In this document: piece by piece, positions 8,590 to 17,244 of the stretch
How the letters are laid out: each line of letters opens with the position of its first letter
Position numbering within the stretch: position 1 is the stretch's first letter
Source of the DNA: an uncultured Bacteroides sp.
GTDB taxonomy: Bacteria > Bacteroidota > Bacteroidia > Bacteroidales > Bacteroidaceae
DNA length: 64,000 bases
Assembly: GCA_944321495.1 (NCBI GenBank)
Contig: CALULP010000003.1
Span: 1-64,000, forward strand
Direction: 5' to 3'
Notes under the pieces: generated by a model
Seen by the model: the letters and a program-made list of their open reading frames with translations, nothing else
Database searches by the model: none
What the model was told of the DNA's origin: nothing
Made by a program: the position numbers and the translations under genes

Positions 8590-8732
8590 TGTGCTTTTCT
8601 TTTTGCCTTGGCGCAAAAAGAAAAGCTACCAAAAGAAAAAAATCAAGCGCTGAATTTCCGGGGCTACTTCTTTGCAGCCGGGGTCCTTTCTTTTTTGCAC
8701 TTTTTCTTTCGGACAAGCGAAAGAAAAAGTGC
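8590..8732. repeat. Mosaic hairpin repeat, copy A
   Basis: Two long perfect hairpins lie side by side: a 14-bp stem at 8593-8606/8613-8626 with loop CTTGGC, and a 15-bp stem at 8697-8711/8718-8732 with loop GACAAG. Between them is the segment from ATCAAGCGCTGAATTTCCGG to GCCGGGGTCCTTTC. The same blocks occur near 34 kb (copy B) and 48.5 kb (copy C), in other orders and orientations. This copy is the short version without the middle block, and it ends 37 bases before the sirtuin start. The rest of the gap 8374-8769 holds only the FKBP promoter. Confidence 0.8.
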
Positions 8733-8769
8733 GAAGACAAATTTAAGTTTAGTTGTTTTAATAAACAGA

Positions 8770-9474
8770 ATGACAATGAAAAATCTGGTTGTTTTGTCCG
8801 GCGCGGGGATGAGCGCCGAGAGCGGCATCAGCACGTTCCGCGATGCCGGGGGCTTGTGGGAGCAATATCCCGTGGAGCAAGTGGCCACGCCCGAGGGCTA
8901 TGCCCGCAATCCCGGGCTGGTGATTAACTTTTACAACGAGCGGCGGCGCCAGTTGCTGGAGGTGGAGCCTAACGACGGCCACCGCGGGGTGGCGGCGCTG
9001 GAGCGCGATTTCAACGTTACGGTGGTGACGCAGAACGTGGACAACCTGCACGAGCGCGCGGGCAGCACGCACGTCATCCACCTGCATGGCGAGCTGGACA
9101 AGGTGTGCTCCAGCCGCGACCCTTACGACCCGCGCTACATCCGCCGCCTGAAACCGGAGGAGTATGAGGTCAAACTGGGCGACAAGGCGGGCGACGGCAG
9201 CCAGCTGCGCCCCTTCATCGTGTGGTTTGGCGAGGCGGTGCCCGAGATAGAGACCGCCATCGGGTATGTGGAGCAGGCCGACATCTTCGTCATCATCGGC
9301 ACTTCGCTGAACGTTTACCCTGCCGCCGGGCTGCTGGCCTACGTGCCCCGTCATGCCGAGGTCTACTTGATTGACCCCAAGCCGGTGGACGCGCATTCCG
9401 ACCGGCCGATACACGTCATCCGCAAGGGGGCCTCGGAGGGCGTAAGGGAGTTGAGGGCACTGCTGAAACCTTGA
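8770..9474 (+). CDS. Sirtuin-type NAD-dependent protein deacylase lacking zinc cysteines
   Basis: A 234-residue Sir2 family enzyme. The NAD-binding motif GAGMSAESGI is at 11-20, FRDAGG follows, TQNVDNLHERAG is at 87-98 and the catalytic His is at 106. Tyr55 and Arg58 form the YxxR pair that marks class III sirtuins acting on succinyl or malonyl lysine. The zinc ribbon is missing: in the place of two CxxC pairs there is only Cys113, followed by a charged loop before LRPFIVWFGE. As far as I recall, Bacteroides relatives share this, so it is probably a stable zinc-free subfamily rather than a damaged gene. The start is MTMKN at 8770; an upstream extension would translate the repeat. Confidence 0.9.
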   Translation: MTMKNLVVLSGAGMSAESGISTFRDAGGLWEQYPVEQVATPEGYARNPGLVINFYNERRRQLLEVEPNDGHRGVAALERDFNVTVVTQNVDNLHERAGSTHVIHLHGELDKVCSSRDPYDPRYIRRLKPEEYEVKLGDKAGDGSQLRPFIVWFGEAVPEIETAIGYVEQADIFVIIGTSLNVYPAAGLLAYVPRHAEVYLIDPKPVDAHSDRPIHVIRKGASEGVRELRALLKP

Positions 9475-9552
9475 TAATCCGTTTCCGGCCGGGGGGTGGA
9501 CTAAGCCATCTTTTCCAGGCACGGCAGTATGGCCTGGGAGGGGGCGTGACGC

Positions 9553-9643
9553 CTGTATCCTGGCGTAGTATCGCTACTATCTTGGCATAGTATCGCTACC
9601 GTGGTAGCGTCGTATCACTACCGCGGTAGCGTAGTATCGCTGT
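9553..9643. repeat. 22-bp-period tandem array 1
   Basis: Four units start at 9566, 9588, 9610 and 9632, exactly 22 bases apart. The best conserved part is TAGTATCGCTAC (9566-9577 and 9588-9599), changed to TCGTATCACTAC and TAGTATCGCTGT in the next two. The second half of the first unit reads CTATCTTGGCA, and a trace of it (TATCCTGGCG) precedes the array. CTACCGCGGTAG inside is a perfect palindrome. The array lies between the ends of two converging genes, the sirtuin and a glycosyltransferase. Confidence 0.8.
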
Positions 9644-9677
9644 CGTGAGGCGGGTAGGGCTGTCCCGGCGGGGACGC

Positions 9678-10424
9678 TTATTTCTTGATTATCGCCCGTA
9701 CCACGAACCAGGCGTGATAGGCCAGGGTGCTTGCCCAGCCGTAGTGCTTGCCCATGATGCGGAAACGTTCCAGCAGCGAGGCGCGGTGGTGGCGGGTGGT
9801 CATGCCTTCCTCCAGGTAGTCTATCAGGGTGAGGTGGGTGTTGTGCGAAGTACGGGCCTGCTTCATGACGCGGATGCACCAGTCGAAGTCGGCTGAATAG
9901 CGGTACCGCAAGTCGTACTGCGGGGTAAGGGACGCCTTTGCCCAAAATGCCTGGTGGCATACCAGCATGCCCTGCCTGAAGCTTTTCCACGTCAGCCGCC
10001 CGGGAGCGCTGAGCCGGCGCATGCGCACAAAGTGCCCCTCCTGGTCCACCAGTTCCGTTTCGCCGTAGATGATGTCGGGCAGTTCCGTCCCCGTCAGTCC
10101 GTGTACCGCTTGCAGCAGGGTGTCGTCTTCGTGGAAACTGTCGCCCGCGTTGAGGAAACACAGGTAGTCGCCCGTGGCGCGGGCCATGCCTTTGTTCATG
10201 GCGTCGTACAGCCCGTTGTCGCGTTCGCTGATGACGAGGGCAATGCGGTCGCGGTAGCGTTCCACGATGTCGAGGGTGCCGTCTGTCGAGCCTCCGTCGA
10301 TGATGATGTACTCCACGTGGTGGTAAGTCTGCGTGATGACGCTCTGGATGGTGTCTTCCAGCACATCGGCGGCGTTGTAGGTCACGGTGATGACGCTGAA
10401 CTTCGGGGTGAGGTGGTGGTACAT
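9678..10424 (-). CDS. Family 2 glycosyltransferase
   Basis: A 248-residue GT-A fold sugar transferase of family GT2. KFSVITVTYNAADVLEDTIQ opens the nucleotide-sugar domain, IDGGSTDGT and RDNGLYDAMNKG follow, and LCFLNAGD carries the acidic metal site. Overall it resembles the WcaA/WcaE type found in exopolysaccharide clusters. No transmembrane segment is evident apart from a weakly hydrophobic C-terminus. It is the last gene of the leftward polysaccharide run, 16 bases after the GT4 gene. Donor and acceptor sugars cannot be predicted. Confidence 0.88.
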   Translation of the reverse strand: MYHHLTPKFSVITVTYNAADVLEDTIQSVITQTYHHVEYIIIDGGSTDGTLDIVERYRDRIALVISERDNGLYDAMNKGMARATGDYLCFLNAGDSFHEDDTLLQAVHGLTGTELPDIIYGETELVDQEGHFVRMRRLSAPGRLTWKSFRQGMLVCHQAFWAKASLTPQYDLRYRYSADFDWCIRVMKQARTSHNTHLTLIDYLEEGMTTRHHRASLLERFRIMGKHYGWASTLAYHAWFVVRAIIKK

Positions 10425-10440
10425 GGCGTCTGTTGGGGGA

Positions 10441-11691
10441 TTAGAGTTTGTTGTACAGTTCGATGTATCTCTTTGCCACGACGTGCTCGGCGTAACAGTC
10501 GGCGGCTTTGCGGCAGGCTTGTTCGCACAGGTTCGGGTAGTCGGGGTCGGTCAGCAGCCAGTAGATGCCGTTGGCGAAGTCTTCCGCCGAGCGGTAGCTT
10601 GCCACATATCCGTTGTGCAGGTGGTCTATCATTTCGGGGATGCCTCCTACGTTGAAACCCACGCAGGGCGTTCCGCACGCCATGGCTTCCATGATGGTGT
10701 TGGGCAGGTTGTCCTCCAGTGAGGGGGTGGCAAAAAGGTCGACGGCGTTGTAGATGTCTACCAGCTGGTGGTCGTTGGTCACAAAGTCCAGCGGATAGAC
10801 GGTAAAGGGAAGCAGGCTGGCCAGTTGCTGTGAGTTTTTGCCGAAGGCCACCACCGCCAGTTGGTCGCGCAGTTCCGGGTGGGCTTTTGCCAGCAGTTGG
10901 CACGATTGTACCAGGTAGTCTATTCCTTTCCGCTTGTCGGTTATTTTGACGGAACCGAACAGCAGGAGTTTTTTGTCCTCGGGCAGCCGGCATTTGCGGC
11001 GCGCCTCCATCTTGTCGTGCGGGCGGAACAGATTGGTGTTGATGGCATTGGGGATGCTGGTGACGGGCATACCTTGCAGCAGGGCACTTTGGCGCGCCTT
11101 TCCTTCCAGCCACCGGCTGCAGGTGACGAAGTGTATTTGCCGGCCGGCATAGAGTGCCTGTTTCCGTCGGAATGTGCGGGTGGATAGGTCTTTGTGCCCT
11201 TTGCCTTCGTTTATGTAGGGGCAGTTGTGGCAAGTTGTCCGGTAATGGTCGCATTGCCGTGCATAGTGGCAGATGCCGGTGGCGGGCCACATGTCGTGCA
11301 TGGTCCATACCACGGGTTTGCCCGATTCGAGTATTTTCCGGATGTCTTTCAGCGAGAGCATGCCTTGGTTTACCCAATGCAGGTGCACGATGTCCGCCTG
11401 CTGGAATTCGGGTAGCGCAGTGATGTCGTTTCCCGTGTTGGCAATGTCTACGGCGAAGAGGTTCTTCTTGCTGAAGCGGTTGGCTGTCCAGATGACCACG
11501 CGTTCCCATACAAACTGCCACACCATGCGCCAGCTGGGCTTCAGTGCCACTACGGTGCTTTGGTCGGTTTGCTTGTTGCGCACCAGCATCTTGGCTTTGA
11601 TGCCTTGTGCCTTGAGGGCTTCCATCAGCCGGTTGGCGGCAATGGCAGCTCCGCCGATGCGCTCGGAAGTATTGATGAGGATTACTCGCAT
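10441..11691 (-). CDS. Family 4 glycosyltransferase
   Basis: A 416-residue GT-B fold transferase of family GT4. The N-terminal domain starts MRVILINTSERIGGAAIAA. A cysteine-rich stretch (CHYARQCDHYRTTCHNCPY, around residues 155-175) is typical of WcaC-like members. The C-terminal donor-binding domain shows LFGSVKITDKRKGIDYLVQ and the E-x7-E motif region of EDNLPNTIMEAMACGTPCVG. It should add one sugar from an NDP-sugar to a growing surface glycan. It has its own candidate promoter in the 119-base gap before it, although it is otherwise in line with the run from metG. Confidence 0.9.
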   Translation of the reverse strand: MRVILINTSERIGGAAIAANRLMEALKAQGIKAKMLVRNKQTDQSTVVALKPSWRMVWQFVWERVVIWTANRFSKKNLFAVDIANTGNDITALPEFQQADIVHLHWVNQGMLSLKDIRKILESGKPVVWTMHDMWPATGICHYARQCDHYRTTCHNCPYINEGKGHKDLSTRTFRRKQALYAGRQIHFVTCSRWLEGKARQSALLQGMPVTSIPNAINTNLFRPHDKMEARRKCRLPEDKKLLLFGSVKITDKRKGIDYLVQSCQLLAKAHPELRDQLAVVAFGKNSQQLASLLPFTVYPLDFVTNDHQLVDIYNAVDLFATPSLEDNLPNTIMEAMACGTPCVGFNVGGIPEMIDHLHNGYVASYRSAEDFANGIYWLLTDPDYPNLCEQACRKAADCYAEHVVAKRYIELYNKL

Positions 11692-11733
11692 GGGTCTGTT
11701 GTCGTTTAGGGTTAGGGGTACTTTTTACGGCGG

Positions 11734-11741
11734 CAAAGGTA
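11734..11741 (-). promoter_or_regulatory. -7 box before the GT4 gene
   Basis: CAAAGGTA on the plus strand reads TACCTTTG toward the GT4 gene, a match to TAnnTTTG, in the only sizeable gap within the glycosyltransferase run. It may give the last two genes an internal start. No convincing -33 element is visible. Confidence 0.45.
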
Positions 11742-11810
11742 CGTTTTTTCTTGGGAAAAAGCTTTTGCCTGCGTTTACTTTCTTGGTGGCGGGCCATGCG
11801 GCAAAGGTTG

Positions 11811-12734
11811 TCACCGCCCGAAGTCGCCCTTCAAAGTCCGCTTGATGCGCCGGATGGCCTTTGCGAAGAACCCGAAGTGGCGGCGGTAATAGCGTTCGAA
11901 GCACCGGCGGGCGTTTTCGTCCTCCTCCACCGGCGTTATGGGGACCACGGGCAACGGTTCCGTCCACAGCGTTGAGCGGTAGAGGTTCCCTCCGCCGCAA
12001 TGCGTGCCGCTGCCGTCAAACCCGTCGTTCAGCACCAGCGAGCGCCCCACGTTCAGCGAGAGTACTCCTGCCAGGAACAGGCTGGCGTTCCAGCGGATGG
12101 CCCACGAATTGTTTTTCCCCTCCACCTGGCGGCGCAGCATGCGGGTATAGCGGTAGGTGCCGTTGAAGTCGAAACGGCGCGTCAGTCCCTGCCGCTCCAA
12201 CTCTTCCAATAGGGCTTTCCCGTTGGGGTTGAACAGTTGCCAGGCGCGTTTCCAGGTGGCCCACCCCCAGCTTCCCGTCCACTTGATGAGGAAAGTGGGG
12301 GGCAGGGCAGGGTCGCCGGTAAAGTCGCATGCCTGGATGTGCCCCACGCGCGGTTCATCCTTGTAGGCTTCTAAGGCCTCGTTCATGAAGCGCAGGAAGT
12401 AGGGCGCCACAATCAGGTCGTCTTCCAGCACAATGACACGCCCGTAGCGTTCTGTCTGCTCCGTCACTCCCGCGATGATGTTCCTCGCCAGTCCCCGGTT
12501 CTCCGCGTGTTCAACCAGGGTGACCTGCCCGAATCCTGTTAAGTCATGCAGGTAGCGGCGCACTTCCTCTACGGCGGGGCGTGCCTTTTCATCGCGCGGG
12601 GCATCGCTGTACACTATCAGGTGGCTATCCTTTGCTTCGGCATTTTGCAACAGGCTCTCCACCAGGCGGCGCGTGTGTGCCGGGCGGTTGTAGGTAAAGA
12701 GCAGGATGGGGGCAAGGTTATGGTCTGTTTTCAT
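11811..12734 (-). CDS. Glycosyltransferase, GT-A fold
   Basis: A 307-residue protein beginning with the GT-A nucleotide-binding strand APILLFTYNRPAHTRRLVES. The metal-binding motif is in VIVLEDDLIVAPYFLRF, with the acidic cluster EDD, followed by WGWATWKRAW. This layout is common in Bacteroidales sugar transferases related to GT2 and the GNT-I group. The gene starts 17 bases inside the end of the GT8 gene, so the two are translationally coupled. The sugar is unknown. Confidence 0.82.
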   Translation of the reverse strand: MKTDHNLAPILLFTYNRPAHTRRLVESLLQNAEAKDSHLIVYSDAPRDEKARPAVEEVRRYLHDLTGFGQVTLVEHAENRGLARNIIAGVTEQTERYGRVIVLEDDLIVAPYFLRFMNEALEAYKDEPRVGHIQACDFTGDPALPPTFLIKWTGSWGWATWKRAWQLFNPNGKALLEELERQGLTRRFDFNGTYRYTRMLRRQVEGKNNSWAIRWNASLFLAGVLSLNVGRSLVLNDGFDGSGTHCGGGNLYRSTLWTEPLPVVPITPVEEDENARRCFERYYRRHFGFFAKAIRRIKRTLKGDFGR

Positions 12735-13722
12735 AAGGGCGGCGGGTTAGTTTGCAATATATCTTGGTGAGAAAGCGGCGCAGGCTGTACCGCTTCAGGC
12801 GTTGGCGGACAAAGGCGGGCAGCATGCGCAGGTAGAGGAAAGTGAATCCGGTTTCCTGCAGGCTGGCAAGCCACAGCCGCTGTTGGGGCACGAAGAAACT
12901 GTTCCAAGGCTTCAGCGGCCCCACGTAGTGTACCTGGACAGGCTTTGCCAATGCCCGGGCAAACATTTCCTGTTTCTCCGCCTCGCTTTCGGGAAGCCAA
13001 CGGCTTGTCGTGGAAAAGCGCGGGGCTTTACCCAGAGAAGGCTTGTAGTACGTGTTGCATACCACATATTCCATGGGCAGATGGCGCACGTGCGGCCAGC
13101 AGCACAGGATGAGGCAGTCCTGCTCCGGCAGGGGCAGGCGCGGGTAATTCTGCCGGTAGAAATCCGTCAGTTTCTTTTGCATCCCGTCCTGGCGGATGGC
13201 TTTCAGGTTGAACAGCAGGTAGCCGGCCATGATTTCCTGCTCCAGCGCCTGTTTCTCTTGCGGGGAGAAAAGGCCGTCGGCATAGGTCTTCATGCGCCCG
13301 CTTTCCAGCACCTGCCCCACGCCGGCGTAGTAGAAATCTTCGCCGGGGAACATAAAATAGGAGGGGGCGATGTCCCCCGTGAATACCACGTCCACGTCCG
13401 AGCACAAGATGCGGTCGTATTGCGGGAATACTTCGGCGGCAATCAGCTTGTAATAGATTTCCCGGGAGAAATGCGATTTTCCCTGTCTGATATCTCCTTG
13501 GATGTCGAAACGCGAAACGTCGATAAACTGCAGGTCGGCATTGGGGAACCGTTTTACCAGCCGCGTCAGCCTGTCCTGCATCTTTTCCGGGATGGAGGTG
13601 TGCAATACGTACAGTTTGTACTGGTAAAGCGGGGCGGCATGCCGCAGCAGCGAGTAGAATGCCACGGCGGCGGCTACCGTGTAATGCCGGTCGAAAGTGA
13701 AGAATATGGGTATCTGTTTCAT
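12718..13722 (-). CDS. Family 8 glycosyltransferase
   Basis: A 334-residue GT8 protein. PIFFTFDRHYTVAAAVAFYSL opens the domain, RILCSDVDVVFTGDI carries the DxD metal site, and KPVQVHYVGPLKPW is the typical C-terminal GT8 motif that binds the diphosphate. The start is MKQIPIFF at 13722; a longer reading would enter the gene before it. GT8 enzymes in such clusters usually move glucose or galactose onto lipopolysaccharide or capsule, which is inference for this one. Confidence 0.88.
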   Translation of the reverse strand: MKQIPIFFTFDRHYTVAAAVAFYSLLRHAAPLYQYKLYVLHTSIPEKMQDRLTRLVKRFPNADLQFIDVSRFDIQGDIRQGKSHFSREIYYKLIAAEVFPQYDRILCSDVDVVFTGDIAPSYFMFPGEDFYYAGVGQVLESGRMKTYADGLFSPQEKQALEQEIMAGYLLFNLKAIRQDGMQKKLTDFYRQNYPRLPLPEQDCLILCCWPHVRHLPMEYVVCNTYYKPSLGKAPRFSTTSRWLPESEAEKQEMFARALAKPVQVHYVGPLKPWNSFFVPQQRLWLASLQETGFTFLYLRMLPAFVRQRLKRYSLRRFLTKIYCKLTRRPYENRP

Positions 13723-13733
13723 GGGTAATCCGG

Positions 13734-14681
13734 TTAGATGATGTATCGCCCGTGGTCGCGGATGAAAAACAGGGGCAGGAAGAAAGCCCGCAGGCGTTGC
13801 ACGGCGCCCTGCGCGCCGGGTGCAGCCTCCTGCCGGTGCCTCAGGCAGAGCAGGCATGCCGATAAAATGCCCCGCAGGTTGCCTTTTGCCAAGAGGCGGA
13901 CGGCTTGCTGTGCGGCGTTGTCATAAAAAGGTATCTGTTGCAGCAGGGAAAAGTAAAGCCGGGTGCTTTGCCGGTTGCCGCTTTGCCGCAAGGCGCGGAT
14001 GGCACGGAGATAACCTTCCCACTTGCCCGCCTTATGCGGGTGGGCGTTGTAAGTGGCTGCCTCTTCGTGCCGCCGCCAATACACCAATGGGGCGTGCAGG
14101 TAGCGAACCCTGCCCATGCTGCTTGCCAAAGTGAACAGCAGGTAGTCGTAAGACACGTTGTAGCCCCAAAACGGCCTTGTGCGCTCCAGCACGTCTTTCC
14201 GGAAAAGAATCTGGTGCCCGTAGGCGCGTGGATAAAGTGCCGCATACAGGGGCGGGAAGCATTCCGGCAGCGGTTGCCCGTACAACGGGTAGGCTTTGGC
14301 ACGGTTGCCCGTCACCCAAGAGTTGTGGAATATCAGCGGGCAGTCGCCCATTTCCCGTACCAAGGTTTCCAGTTTGTTTTCCACCCAGATGTCATCCTGG
14401 TCGCAGCAGGCAATGTAGTCCCCCTCGGCGCGTTGCAGGGCGGTCAGGAAGTTCTTGTTGAACCCCATCCGTTGCGGGTTGGCGTAAAAGCGGATGTCCC
14501 TTTCCGGGTATCTTTGCTGGTAGCTGCGGATGATGTGCCCGGTACTGTCCGTAGAGCAGTCATCCTGTACGATAAGCTCATGGAACGGGTAAGTCTGGGC
14601 AAGCAGGGAGTCTATCTGTCCGCGCAGGTAGGCTTCCCCGTTGCAGGTGCACAATACGATGGAAATCTTCGGGCTTCTCAT
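13734..14681 (-). CDS. Family 2 glycosyltransferase, rhamnosyltransferase-like
   Basis: A 315-residue GT2 enzyme. PKISIVLCTCNGEAYLRGQI is the opening strand, QDDCSTDST and YIACCDQDDIWVENKLE supply the donor and metal sites, and the later part (HNSWVTGN, YDYLLFTLAS) matches the pattern of alpha-rhamnosyltransferase-type members. It lies 11 bases before the GT8 gene and 4 bases after the preceding gene, in one transcript. Confidence 0.88.
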   Translation of the reverse strand: MRSPKISIVLCTCNGEAYLRGQIDSLLAQTYPFHELIVQDDCSTDSTGHIIRSYQQRYPERDIRFYANPQRMGFNKNFLTALQRAEGDYIACCDQDDIWVENKLETLVREMGDCPLIFHNSWVTGNRAKAYPLYGQPLPECFPPLYAALYPRAYGHQILFRKDVLERTRPFWGYNVSYDYLLFTLASSMGRVRYLHAPLVYWRRHEEAATYNAHPHKAGKWEGYLRAIRALRQSGNRQSTRLYFSLLQQIPFYDNAAQQAVRLLAKGNLRGILSACLLCLRHRQEAAPGAQGAVQRLRAFFLPLFFIRDHGRYII

Positions 14682-14685
14682 GGCT

Positions 14686-15687
14686 TTATCGTGCGGTTAT
14701 TTTCTGGTACAGGGTGACGATGCGGTCGTACAGCCGTTTGCCGGGAGTCACGCGCGGCACGCCCGTGTACCGCGATGCTTTCGCCCAAAACGCTTGTTCG
14801 TCGGTTATGCTGGGCTGTTTCGCCAGTAGCTTGTACAGCCTGTACAGTCCCCGTTTCTTCTCGTAAGGCAGGTGCCACACGGCAAGCTGTTCGTCACCCG
14901 GGCGCACGTTGTTGAAGCGTGGTGTGGTCCACATCCGTTTCACGTAGCGGTTGCCTATGTTGTTGCGCAGGTGCAGGTGCTCTGCCAGTACGCTGAAAAA
15001 CAAGGCTTCTTCGTTCAGCTTGGGCTGCCCTTCCCGGAAACGTCGCAGGTTGTATTGCCACAAAGGCTGGTAAGCCTTGTTCACCCGTGCCACCGCATCG
15101 CCGCGCAGGGCAATGAACTCCCCGCCGTAATAGCTGAGCGGAGCCGACGGCTTCTTGCCGTAGCAGCCGGCATACAGATCTTCCATCTGCCGCAGGTTTG
15201 TCCCGTTGAGCGGTTCGTCAGGGTCGGTAGCCTGTTCGTAGAGGGCGCAGCCCTCCGCTTCCACTTCCCGGAAAAGCGGGGCCAGCGGGCGGCGGCACAG
15301 GCAGTCGGCGTCACATACCAGCAGGCTGTCCGTTTCCGCCATCCGTTCCTCCATGTAGCGCAGGATGTCGTACACGTAGAACTGGTTGCGCCACGCTTTG
15401 TACCACCCGTCGGGGGGCATGCAGCAGTAGGGCAGGCGGATGACTTCCACCTGCAAGCGGCCGAACAAGGCTTCCAGGTACTCCGGCAATGCCTGCGCGT
15501 TGGTGAAGAACAGCAGCCGGCTTTCCGGATTGTAGTGCCGGAAAGTGACAAAGAAGGGTACCTGAATCTGCATGTAGATGGAGTGCGTCAGTTCGGAATC
15601 CCCCCGTTGTCCGGTCTGGGGGTAAAAACTGGCTTCTTTTGCAGATTCCTTGTAAAACCAGGTGGCGATGTAAGATATGGCACTCAT
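14686..15687 (-). CDS. Putative glycosyltransferase of unassigned family
   Basis: A 333-residue protein that I cannot place in a named family. The segment SLLVCDADCLCRRPLAPLF looks like the DxD metal site of a GT-A fold enzyme. YYGGEFIALRGDAV and NEEALFFSVLAEHL are reminiscent of families that recognise large acceptors. Its start overlaps the flippase stop by four bases (ATGA), so it is tightly coupled to that transporter. A role in the same glycan is the best reading, but only from context and the DxD-like motif. Confidence 0.65.
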   Translation of the reverse strand: MSAISYIATWFYKESAKEASFYPQTGQRGDSELTHSIYMQIQVPFFVTFRHYNPESRLLFFTNAQALPEYLEALFGRLQVEVIRLPYCCMPPDGWYKAWRNQFYVYDILRYMEERMAETDSLLVCDADCLCRRPLAPLFREVEAEGCALYEQATDPDEPLNGTNLRQMEDLYAGCYGKKPSAPLSYYGGEFIALRGDAVARVNKAYQPLWQYNLRRFREGQPKLNEEALFFSVLAEHLHLRNNIGNRYVKRMWTTPRFNNVRPGDEQLAVWHLPYEKKRGLYRLYKLLAKQPSITDEQAFWAKASRYTGVPRVTPGKRLYDRIVTLYQKITAR

Positions 15688-17123
15688 AGCTTTTTCTTAA
15701 AAATGAAACGGATGCTTTCCTTGAAAATGACAGACTGCAACTTCCAAAGCGTCAAGGCATACAGTCCTGCCACGATGATTACTTTGGCTGTCAGGCTGAG
15801 GTAGCAGTTCTCGATGTCCTGCGTGAGGTAGCGTGCCAGGACAACCAGTGCCGCCGACAGCAGCAGGTAAGGCCCGATGTCCGTCAGCAAGTTGCCCAAG
15901 GTCAGGTCTATCTCCCGCCGCGCAAAGGCAAACCACACGAACAGCCACGCGATGTTGATGGCAACGAACACCCGCAACATCCACGTCATGCCCAGCGGGT
16001 ACATGGCGCAGGCTGCCGCCAGTTGCAGCACGCTCAGGCAGATGGTGTTCCACATGTAGGCCGAAGAGTGCCCCCGGCTGACCAGCAGGTTGGAGAACAA
16101 GTTGTTGACAGGCACAAAGGCACCCCACACGCACAGCAGCCGCAGGATGTCGGCACTTGCCAGCCATTTGTCGGTGATGGCAATGACAATCAGCTCGTGC
16201 GCCACCAGGCTCAGTCCCAGCATGGCGGGAAACGATACGAATGCCGTGAACCGCAGCAGCTTGCGGAAGATGCCCAGCTGCCTGCCCCGGTCATCGGACA
16301 CGCTGGCAAGCACCGGTTGCGCCACGCTGTTAATCATGCCGGTCACTGTGGTGTGCCCCATGTAGTTCCACTTGTTGGCCTGCGAGAAGTCGCCCACCTC
16401 GCGAGGAGAATAAAAGCGCCCCAGCAAGGTAGAGAACAGGTTGTTGTTGATGATGTTGAAGATGTTTGTAATCAGCATCCGGCTGCTGAAGCCCACCATC
16501 TCGCGGATGGGCGTAAAGTCGAATGTCAGCGTCGGCCTCCAGCGGGCAAAGTAGAAGTTGAGCACTGTGACAATGCTGACGTACACCAGCGATTGCGCCG
16601 CCAGTCCCCAGTAGGCAAATCCGTTGGCCGCCAACGCTATGCCCACGATGCCGGACCCCGTCAGGCAGGACAGCGAGATGACGGTGTTCTCCTTTACCTT
16701 CAGGTTCTTGAACAAAATGGCGCGGGGGGCAATGCTCAGGCTGGCGATGACAAACCCTAAGAACGTAAACCGGGCCAGCGGCACCAGCTCGGGCGTGCGG
16801 AAAAAATCGGCTATCAGCGGGGCAGCCAGCCACAACAGGATGTAAATGCCCACACTGCACGATGTGCTGAACCAGAATACGGCATTATAGTCCCGGTGAC
16901 AGGCCTGTTTGCGGTTGGTCAGGGCCGAGATGAACCCGCCTTCCTGAAGCGTTGAGGCTATCTGGGTAAAGATGGCGAGCATGCCCACCATGCCGTAGTC
17001 CGAGCGTGTGAGCAGGCGTGCTAAGAAAATGCCGAAAAGGAGGTTCAGCAACTGCTGCAGGCCGTTGCTGAAACCTCCCCAGAATAGTCCTTTGGCGGTT
17101 TTTTCTTTTAATGACGGGGGCAT
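15684..17123 (-). CDS. Wzx-type polysaccharide flippase (MOP superfamily)
   Basis: A 479-residue integral membrane protein with about 12-14 hydrophobic helices. The conserved opening GLFWGGFSNGLQQLLNLLFG and LARLLTRSDYGMVGMLAIF identify the polysaccharide transporter branch (WzxC/RfbX-like). It should flip lipid-linked repeat units of a surface glycan across the inner membrane. It lies between metG (121 bases upstream, with no promoter seen) and six sugar-transferase genes, suggesting one locus for an O-antigen or exopolysaccharide. No Wzy polymerase or ligase is present here. Confidence 0.9.
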   Translation of the reverse strand: MPPSLKEKTAKGLFWGGFSNGLQQLLNLLFGIFLARLLTRSDYGMVGMLAIFTQIASTLQEGGFISALTNRKQACHRDYNAVFWFSTSCSVGIYILLWLAAPLIADFFRTPELVPLARFTFLGFVIASLSIAPRAILFKNLKVKENTVISLSCLTGSGIVGIALAANGFAYWGLAAQSLVYVSIVTVLNFYFARWRPTLTFDFTPIREMVGFSSRMLITNIFNIINNNLFSTLLGRFYSPREVGDFSQANKWNYMGHTTVTGMINSVAQPVLASVSDDRGRQLGIFRKLLRFTAFVSFPAMLGLSLVAHELIVIAITDKWLASADILRLLCVWGAFVPVNNLFSNLLVSRGHSSAYMWNTICLSVLQLAAACAMYPLGMTWMLRVFVAINIAWLFVWFAFARREIDLTLGNLLTDIGPYLLLSAALVVLARYLTQDIENCYLSLTAKVIIVAGLYALTLWKLQSVIFKESIRFIFKKKL

Positions 17124-17130
17124 GGATGGC

Positions 17131-17240
17131 TAGTTGACAAGTTAACAAGTTGACAAGTTAACGAAGGAACAAACTGACGAGTTAACGAAGGAACAAGTTG
17201 ACAAGGTTTTTCCTCGTTCCTTGTTACCTTGTCAACTCGT
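17131..17240. repeat. Tandem and inverted GTTAAC-type repeat between metG and the flippase
   Basis: TTGACAAG and GTTAACAAG words alternate from 17133 on, then a 24-base unit containing GAGTTAACGAAGGAACAA occurs twice. The following stretch, from CCTCGTTCCTTGTTACC to TTGTCAACTCG, is largely its reverse complement, so the transcript can fold back on itself. A short relative (GACTTGTCCCCTCGTTACC) is at 21369-21396. It may act as an attenuator between metG and the polysaccharide genes. Confidence 0.65.
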
Positions 17241-17244
17241 ATCT

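Noticed and set aside
8563..8769. 69-residue N-terminal extension of the sirtuin
   Set aside because: It would translate the mosaic hairpin repeat; the conserved family start is at 8770.
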